This document shows positions 56,360 through 64,000 of a stretch of DNA of 64,000 nucleotides, one piece after another. The notes below the pieces were generated by a model. That model worked only from the letters and a program-made list of their open reading frames with translations, searched no databases and was not told the DNA's origin. Position 1 is the stretch's first letter; each line of letters begins with the position of its first letter. The stretch comes from Dryococelus australis (taxonomy: Eukaryota; Arthropoda; Insecta; Phasmatodea; Phasmatidae), in NCBI GenBank assembly GCA_029891345.1, contig CM056994.1:142994457-143058456 (forward strand), in the 5' to 3' direction. Position numbers and translations under genes: made by a program.

Positions 56360-59329
56360 TCCTCAGCCCCTAGCTCTTGCCCAATTTACTACTGCTAAAG
56401 TTCTACATTTGGTTACCGATTATGTATCCTTCCACTGGACGTAAACATAAGTACTACCATGTGACTTCTTCATTTCAACTGTCATATGCTTGGTTCCCTT
56501 TATTCATCCATTAAATAAAATGTAAAATATCGACTAAAACGTAGCATATTAATATATTTTGATAATTTTTTTTTTAAATATTGTATTGAAGGTATTTCTT
56601 ATTCTTATTTTTTTTTTTCATTTTGTAATAATATGTATTATTCACGATAAATCACATCATACAAAATATGAGTTAATTTTTTGTCACAACTGAGATTAAT
56701 CCTGTTGTAACTGTGGGGTAAAATAACTTTAGTTTTTAAATTCTTGTTACTGGCATGTGTTGGGTTATTTTATTAAAAGTGATGTCCCAAGACCATAGGA
56801 CACCCCAAGTAACACATTTTCAACTATACATAAAACCCAAGTATGTTTAAAAAGCATCATGAAAATAGCAAAGAGCACAGAGTTGTAAATCAATTAAGGC
56901 GGAATGTATCCTACCAAACTGCATTAATATACAAGAGTCTAAAACTATACTACAAAGTGAAAGATGAAAATTATCAATAGTATACTTTAATTTTTCTTAA
57001 TTATTTTTTCTCTTATCTTTGCAAAAATATTACAAAGACACAAGGGGATCATAACAAGAATCCATTTACCATCTTAAAACAAACGAGTATTTTACAATAA
57101 TATTTAGAAAACATGCATAGAAGAAATATTCTTCCCAAATTGATATTTAATTATTTGCTTTCTCATTACATTTCTTGTCCCACATGGACTCTTAAAATGT
57201 TCATTTCCACACGGAATAGTAAATTTTTATTTTCTTTTTTTCTTTCCTCACAATAATCGGTTAAACAAACACATTTACAAAAGTCACCTAAGTTTTGAGC
57301 CAAGAGAATTTCTACATTAAACTTCACAAAAATGATTAAAAATATGCAAGCGATGACTCATATTGCCGATACATCCTTAACTTTCCCTAACCATAATGTT
57401 TACCGTCTATAAAATTTTATCTTTGGCTTTATACAACAAACGCAAAAATTTATGTCTCCCAAACCTGGCAACCTATGCTGTTCCATTGCCATTAAAAGGT
57501 ATTTTAAAGGCAAAGTTGGTTTACTTCAATTACACAATTCATTATTCAAAAATGCAACTCCACCACTATTTTTAATTTTAAAACAGAGAAAATCTCTGGC
57601 TTCTAAGTTCTGGCAGAGGCCATTTAATCTTCCCGAACAGCCCGTTTCCAAAACGGAGGACGAAACAAGACCAAGAATGAAGCTATTCGATCATCAAAAA
57701 AATGGCAAAGAACTGACCACTTACAGAGTATAATTGTCGGGAAAATTTAAATAATTTTTGACAAGAAAAATTCAAGGTTCCTCCTCTCATATTTAATAAT
57801 ATATCTTATTTGAAAATTGGGAGCGATTCCTTATTACGTTGTGCAGAAAATACTTATCCTGATCATATTATCCAAAAAATATCCTGACTGTAAATAAAAA
57901 ATTTGAACGTCAAAATGACGTTCTTGCAATCCTTAAGGGCTTTACATTTCTATTTAACCATTGATCAAACCGAAATACCTGACCTGTTATCTGGGAAGAC
58001 TTCCCTCGCAGCAAAGCGTCTGACCCTGATACCAGGTTTTGGTAACGCTTAAATTCAAACCTCGAGCATTGCCTCACTAAGGGGGTAGGTACAATTATCC
58101 ACCATTAGCGAGCCAGTGTCGAAGAAAACCTCCTCGCAATTATCCCCCAGCGGGGTACCCAAAATTCGCTAAGTGTAAAGAACAGACAGGTTCATGTTCT
58201 ATGACGTAAAGTCCGACGATTCAATTTCAGCCTTTCAAATTGATGCGGGACAGGTGCGTGGTTTCCGCCACATGGTGAATAAGGAACACTGCTGACATCT
58301 GGAGAGCGCCGCGTCAACTCCCGCCGGCACCATGTGGCTGGACAGTTTAACGGTTACATTGCCGCGGTCGGGAGCATTTCCAACAAAACATTTATTTGTG
58401 CGGTAATTATGCAGTTACGAGCCGAAACTCGATCAACGTGGACATCCTTCTTCAGAAATGTAAGTGTTCTTAAATAAAAAAATATGTTTCGTAGTATATT
58501 TAGTTCATTTTCACATAATTGGTTTTCACCACACATCGCTCGATCAATAATTTTCCATGGCGGACGGATGAAGTGGTTCTTGCGTGAGGAAACGGGCCAA
58601 GGCGGAGAGACACAACGCGTAATTATTAGCGTACGTGTCTCAAAAGGAAGGGCCTTAGTTGGAGAAAACATATTTAAACTTAGGAGTAATATGTCCAACG
58701 AAAATACAGTAAATTTAAGCACGCAACTAGTGTAGCTTTTATTTTTTTACGAAGCAACGGCAAACTTAAAATATAGTGACGAACATAATATGCACACAAA
58801 TAAGCATAGTATAACATTTATTCAGCTCATATAACTTTATATACTTAGATTTTCCTAGGTTTTTTTTTTTTTTTTTTTTCAATTATCTTTTTAAATTGTG
58901 TGGATGGTTTTAGTAATTTGTTTTGAGAATGTGGCAAACATTTAAATCAGAGAAACGTACACTCCAAATTCAAATCAGTGGGAAACCACTCATTCGCAGT
59001 GGAATTCAACTACTCGAATCAGTGAAAATGACTCCCCTTTGAAACTGTGGAAAACCTCAAATTTTTTCTGTGAAAAAATTCCACTTTTTAAAAAGTGACG
59101 TACAACTACAGTGGCGTTTTAAATATTGTTTGTATTGAATGTAGGCAAAAATTACGTGAAATTAACATATTTACGATCGTTTACTATTTATATTGCGTAA
59201 TTTTCCGTAATTTAATAAGTAAAAATATTTTCGGAGGTAGCTGGAATTGAAATCATACACCCTTTCTACTTCGACTTTATGCCGTTACATTACAATATAT
59301 TTTTTATTTTTTTATTTTGCCATTGTTGT
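56360..59329. other. AT-rich DNA without recognised gene
   Basis: Frames at 57452-57733 and 58354-58722 (minus) lack domains. 58220-58340 is GC-richer (gagagcgccgcgtcaactcc). A poly-T run is at about 58861-58879. A TCAGTGA-rich segment is at 58970-59060. Confidence 0.35.
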
Positions 59330-59730
59330 GTTGCAGTGACGTTGACGACCTCAACGTGTATACGTTACTGGATGTAACCATCATGGTACCCAACCACCAT
59401 CCTGGTAGAAATCACCGATACACCAAATGGGAAGCCAGTGACCTCGACCTTGACCACATGAATCTGAATGATCTTGAAAAAAATTCGAGAAAAAATTCAG
59501 AAAATTCAGCAAGCATAATACTTACAGACTATTACCGTCATATTAAATGCAGACTACCTCGAACTTAACCCAATGTCCTTGAATGAATTTGAAAACAAAA
59601 ACTTAAAAAAAAAATACACATAAGACAGCAAGCATGCGAAGTTCCAGAATATTACCACCATATTAGATGCAGATGAACGTAACAGTGACTCCAAAACCTT
59701 GAAAACAAAATTACGAAAAAAAGTCACAAG
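59330..59730 (-). repeat. Dispersed AAGGTCA-core repeat, inverted, with 119-bp tandem units
   Basis: gcaagcataatacttacaga with accgtcatattaaatgcaga at 59509 recurs 119 bp later as gcaagcatgcgaagttccag with accaccatattagatgcaga at 59628. Words such as tgacctcgaccttgacc are the complement of the ggtcaaggtcgtgg type at 2.3 and 20.1 kb. Confidence 0.6.
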
Positions 59731-60439
59731 ATATCTGATTTCAGTAAACCAGGTGACAAGGTACTGAATGAGATATATACTTTAACTTTGGGCTACAGGT
59801 ATTCGCATGTATATACTTGAACTGTTTACCACACCTGTCACAAAAAATATGACATGCCACAGCATGGCACAATTAATGCACTCATGTCGCCGTACATTAT
59901 GGTCGAAGGTAAATTCCTTTTACAAAAGTGACACTGACAGTGACGTAGCGGTTCAGTCTAAGATTCGGGCAGGCGTAGTAGAGTTGTAGGAGCTAAACAA
60001 TTCAGAAACACCGGCAATTATGTTCTAAGTACCTCTGCCGAAGAAGTAGAGGGTACTGCCGTATCTACCATTAGCCCTGGAGTGTCCGAAGACTTCGCAG
60101 ATGCAGAATAAGACGTAGATACGAAGCAGCAGAATCTAGCCGAGATGATGAATATTTCATGCCAGTCGTTGTGTGCGTGAAGAATTGAAAATATTTAAAA
60201 AAATATTTTGCAACATCCAAGGTTTTCGCTCGCTGGACTCTCACACCGTCAAGCAGATTACCATTTCGCACAGTGACGACGACGTAGAAACCAAAGTGTT
60301 TACATTTTTCTTTTACCGACATGTCCATGGAAGAATCTCAGCTATACCACGCAACAGGCATACCACCTATAGATGCACGAACTTAAGGGTAATGATGGAA
60401 ATATTTCGTACGGTGTAATTCACAAAGTGTTCGAGGAAG
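59731..60439. other. No recognised gene
   Basis: Short unassigned frames on both strands, some with Arg/Ser-rich composition. No domain or splice structure. Confidence 0.35.
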
Positions 60440-60885
60440 CCATAATTTCCCGATACTCTTCCCACCAATCACAACCTGTCGGCAACTGTCGTTTCAATGC
60501 AAGAAGACAGCCATCTGACAACAGCGTGATGTTTTTTTTTGAGATATAATAGTTGCCGTAAGAAAAAAGACAATGGCCCACTAAATTTTTTGGATAACAG
60601 AAGGATATAATCGAAAATGTGTCAGCATTATATCGCAGAGCAAACATGTCGCAAGCATTAAAAAAAGTTTATGGGCTGGTTCTCATACAGCGTCTTCGTA
60701 TTTTAGGTAAGCTGGCCATTATCATATTTATTCCGGCCCGGTAACGTTTTAGAGAGAAGGCTCTTTAACACAATGAAGAATATATATGATGTCTTTTTGC
60801 CGACAAACTTTTAGAAAGTGTTTTAAATAGGCAAGATGTTAGCTCGCTGTTAATGGCATGATGTCTTTCATGAGATTGTGTGTTA
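60440..60885 (+). repeat. Dispersed copy of the about 340-bp tandem repeat unit
   Basis: Contains caatggcccactaaattttt, ggataacagaaggatat, ggtaagctggccattatcat, tttattccggcccggtaacg, ggctctttaacacaatga, gacaaacttttagaaagtgt, in the same order as the array at 50.0-50.9 kb. The left part (gtcggcaactgtcg, catctgacaacagcg) matches the array start at about 50030-50090. Confidence 0.75.
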
Positions 60886-61139
60886 ACGATCATCAGTTTT
60901 TTTCGTGAATTTATACGTGTCATGTGGTAGCCCATGGCATTTGTTTACTTTGATTTTTTTTAATTTGTACAACCATCCAACAGATATATTAAAATCTGTC
61001 AAAAACTTCCTTGTTTGCAAGCCTTTGAAGAAATAGTTTTTTGAATAATGCATGTGTTAAAAGTATTTGTTATAATTGTCATAGAATTTATACATTACTT
61101 TATATTAATTTCTGGTTGGAGATTATTAGCAACTTACCA

Positions 61140-61225
61140 TGTGGTGTATATGTTAGCATGCTGGATTGTCAACAGAAGGGTGTTAGATTCGAAGCCCGCA
61201 CTCGGCAAGCAATATATTTTAATAT
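61140..61225 (+). repeat. Degenerate tRNA-like repeat head
   Basis: gttagcatgctggattgtca (A-box-like) and tagattcgaagcccgcactc (B-box-like), then an AT-rich tail. No closed cloverleaf. Confidence 0.35.
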
Positions 61226-61354
61226 CATACAATGTGTTGTGAAGTAAATAAAATGAATATATATAAATATAAAATAACAATTACTAAAACGTTTAATCTA
61301 AAAATTAAGGTTTCATGGTCATACTGCTTATTTCTGGACATCATGCCGCTGCAG

Positions 61355-61575
61355 GCCCGGCATCGTAACGACATCCAGCTGTCGTGTGCCCGGCATCGTA
61401 GCGACATCCAACCATCGTAGACCCTACACTGTCAGCCAACAGTTAGTCGCCAGCCCATATTTCCATCAGGCTGCTTCGGGCAGTAGACACTGGGCCGGTA
61501 TCGGCTGGCCAGAGCTTGCCGGCTAGCTTATACCATTCTGGCCCGATTCTGGCCCGTATTTTCCGTGTTTGCTGG
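61355..61575. repeat. Short 33-bp direct repeat and GC-rich repeat end
   Basis: ccggcatcgtaacgacatcc and ccggcatcgtagcgacatcc are 33 bp apart. The block then runs through gggccggtatcggctggcca to tgtttgctgggta at about 61563, which mirrors the cccagcaaaaac word at the start of the 50 kb tandem array. Confidence 0.5.
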
Positions 61576-64000
61576 GTATGTACTTTAATTGCCAAGGGTT
61601 GATGATGTGCAGTACGTGACCCGCTATAACGATCATTGTGTACCTGCACAGGTATCGCGGCTGCCGGCTGTTCAAACAACTGGTAGAGACATACGTCACA
61701 ACTCTATCGTGTGCAAAACAGAAGCCGTTACTGTGCGTCGTGCAATGGCCAAGCCTTAGAGCTCAGGAATTTTGATAACCTGTGGTACACGTGAAACAAA
61801 AGACTACAACGAAAATAACACTGTGTGTGATACAGATACGGAGAAGAAGCTTTGTATTTGCAATAGTGTGTGTAGTTAAATATGGAAAAAAATTTATCTC
61901 GAGTCATGCCCCAAAATTCACATCACTCTTGGTAATAAAAATGTTTTAAATTAGTGTATTTAAAACACTCTTGGAAAAATATTTTTTTAATGTGTTATAT
62001 CGGTGTTAGTAAAACATACTATCAATAATAGTAGTATTGGTAGAGTGTAAAGTAAAAGAGAGACATATGCGAGCCACTCTAAACATATATATTATGTGTA
62101 AGAACATTATTGAATTTATAAATAGAAGGAAGCGTGTGCAGTTTAAACCAAGCTGCCGCAATTGTCGTCTATAGACTTGGATCGCAGGGGGCATTCGCAA
62201 AGTTGGCAATTTTCGCATAACAGCTGACCGGCGGAAGCACATGCGCGACCTGGAGCGGCCAGCCACCCGAAACTCCGGCTGCTAGAGACAGATCTATGTT
62301 CCATAGACAGCTATCGAGGCTTGAATATTTGAAACGTGAAACATAACATATAATATGCATTTGTAGGGACCCAACAGACAGCCAACGACATATTCATTTA
62401 TCATGTAATATGCCGAGGAATTCTAGCAAACTGAGAATAAGTAAGGATCAGGTTCGACTCCTGGGATACATATTTCCCTCAGAAACAACACACACTGGCA
62501 AAAACAAATGTATATGGAGACATACGGGGAAATTATGCTCTACAACCCCAATACTGAATTGGTACAGCAACGACGAGAGAAAATATGGTACAGTACTGGA
62601 AAGGCATAGGAATCGAAAATGAAAAAAAAATTATATAGAACAAAAATAATATTCCTTACTACACCGATTTACGAAAAAGGTATAACATAACAACAGAGAC
62701 ATACTGAGAGGAAAAATATATCAGTGGGACATGGGAAATACGCAGTAGAATACTGACGAAAAACTGAACACGTTACAGTACATGATGGAAAAAATTATAC
62801 ATGCATTACTACTATACTTATGAAAAAAGACATATCATTCCAAACACATTTAAAGCTAGCGCACTGTCCATTCATAAACTGCCTCAGGCTAACGCACTCC
62901 ATATAAAAAATATGTGTGTAAAATTATCCACTTCAACATACATGGCAAAAGTATAAGTAGTATATTATAAAACACGGGGAAAAAAATATGTCTTATAAGA
63001 GTTTATTCAATGTTAAGATGCAGAAGTATACAGCTCACCAGCAATGAAATAATTTCAGGGACAACGGTCAGAAAATGTAGGACCAATGGTAAAAAACATT
63101 ATTTCACAGTAAAAAATCAGTACGTTAGGAAATGTAGGCAGCAGGAAATAATATCCATATTGTTACTCCGCATACAACGGTATTTATATCTGTCAGTGTC
63201 CACATCCATAACTCTATATACATGGAAATAATGTACGTACAGAAAGTTGTGCAGGTAAAAAGCTATATACCGTGAGGTCAAGGCAGCCTAAATGTACACC
63301 TGCCACAAGTACAAAAACACAACATGAAAAAACAGTTACCTTCATCAACGAAAATTTCTGTATTTTCAAACATTTGTGTGCGCTTGCTCCATTAAGAAAT
63401 ATATCTGATGCAATGTAAAATGTCCCCGCCCTCTCTATCCAGGTCCCACCACACTTCTACGCGAACTTAGCCGAATGAAAAGTAACATGCGAATATGTGT
63501 ATGATAAGTGCTGCCTCAAATAAAGCAGGTGTCAATAGTATTTACACTTTATGAGTTATGTGAACTAAAACACAGTTTTATTCCCGATATGTTAGTCCAC
63601 CATGCAGAAATATACCACAATACGAAGTCTAGAAAAGACACACACATACATCTCTCATTCACTACCCTTCAAACGCGTCTATAAATATAATGAAAGACTA
63701 CACAAGGGCGAAAAACATTAGAATATAGAGCAGTCAGTGCATTACAGAGACAATGAAATTGTATAGTTATGATAATCCCTTTAGAATGGTAGGAATTTAA
63801 TCCTATGTACAATTTTTTTGTAAATAAATACTGACCCAAACTACACCATCGATTATGTTATCCTATAAAAACAAAATATGAAATTATTTATTTAACTCCG
63901 GTGAAACCAAAGATACATGGTGATTCTATGAAACTAAGAAATAAGAAAAAAATTGGTACTTCATCAAACTGTTTATACGTCAAACTCACACACACACACT
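61576..64000. other. AT-rich DNA without recognised gene
   Basis: Purine-rich low-complexity words (gacatacggggaaattatgc, acatactgagaggaaaaat) recur irregularly at 62.5-63.0 kb. No domain-bearing frame. The window ends in a short CA microsatellite (63988-64000). Confidence 0.4.

Noticed and set aside
1-64000. CRISPR arrays, bacterial operons, ribosome-binding sites or rRNA genes
   Set aside because: No regularly spaced repeat-spacer pattern, no clustered same-strand long frames and no rRNA-like conserved blocks. The tandem repeats seen are minisatellites or transposon-derived.

Overview
The window looks like intergenic DNA, or large introns, from an AT-rich, repeat-laden arthropod genome, most likely an insect. 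Supporting signs are a MADF-BESS gene relic, a DUF4817-type transposase fragment, a Ty3/Gypsy element with very long LTRs, a pogo/Tigger-like element, a Tc1-type element, tRNA-headed repeats, canonical GT-AG introns, and no operons or Shine-Dalgarno sites. A polyneopteran (stick insect, cockroach or locust type) is my guess, from the element mix only. I found no intact host protein-coding gene. Every recognisable coding region is mobile, virus-like or decayed.

Layout. (1) 1-1.8 kb: a decayed cluster that resembles a Polinton/Maverick-like or other DNA-virus-like relic. It has a phospholipase-A2-like gene on the minus strand, a divergent two-finger zinc-finger gene with an Ala-Pro-rich repeat tail, and a chromo-like integrase C-terminus. 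(2) 4.3-5.7 kb and 17.1-18.8 kb: inverted copies of a long composite repeat with a tRNA-like head and a GA/TC-rich block. A third copy lies at 48.3-49.1 kb and a partial one at 8.5-8.8 kb. (3) 5.8-8.8 kb and 15.0-17.3 kb: two diverged direct copies of one unit with the same TATA promoter and poly(A) region. The first carries a decayed zinc-finger gene; the second has lost most of it. Between them lie another multi-finger gene (9.2-9.8 kb) and about 5 kb of strand-asymmetric, G+T-rich low-copy repeats. (4) 19-20.3 kb: degenerate repeats related to those at 2.2 and 59.3 kb. (5) 20.6-21.2 kb and 39.3-39.9 kb: a direct pair of LTR-like repeats, the first cut by a Tc1 element (21.2-22.5 kb). (6) 23.0-31.6 kb: a nearly full-length but dead Ty3/Gypsy element with LTRs of about 1.85 and 1.95 kb. 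(7) 35.9-38.9 kb: a complete pogo-like element with TA target duplication, matching terminal repeats, a 5'-UTR intron and a C-terminal PHD-type finger. (8) 43.2-44.5 kb: an intron-bearing MADF-BESS pseudogene, followed at 44.7-45.4 kb by a small DNA transposon carrying only a DUF4817-like DNA-binding domain, and then a likely LINE tail. (9) 50.0-50.9 kb: a tandem repeat of about 335-343 bp, with a dispersed copy at 60.4-60.9 kb. (10) 52-64 kb: mostly unannotatable AT-rich sequence, with a GC-richer block near 53 kb, an unidentified coding-like minus-strand stretch at 54.2-55.1 kb, a G-rich tract, and an 18-bp minisatellite containing ATGGCG motifs.

The interest lies in the nested insertion history and in three related-looking zinc-finger units. 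There is no working pathway here. All family assignments come from reading motifs and comparing segments of the window by eye; no database search was possible.
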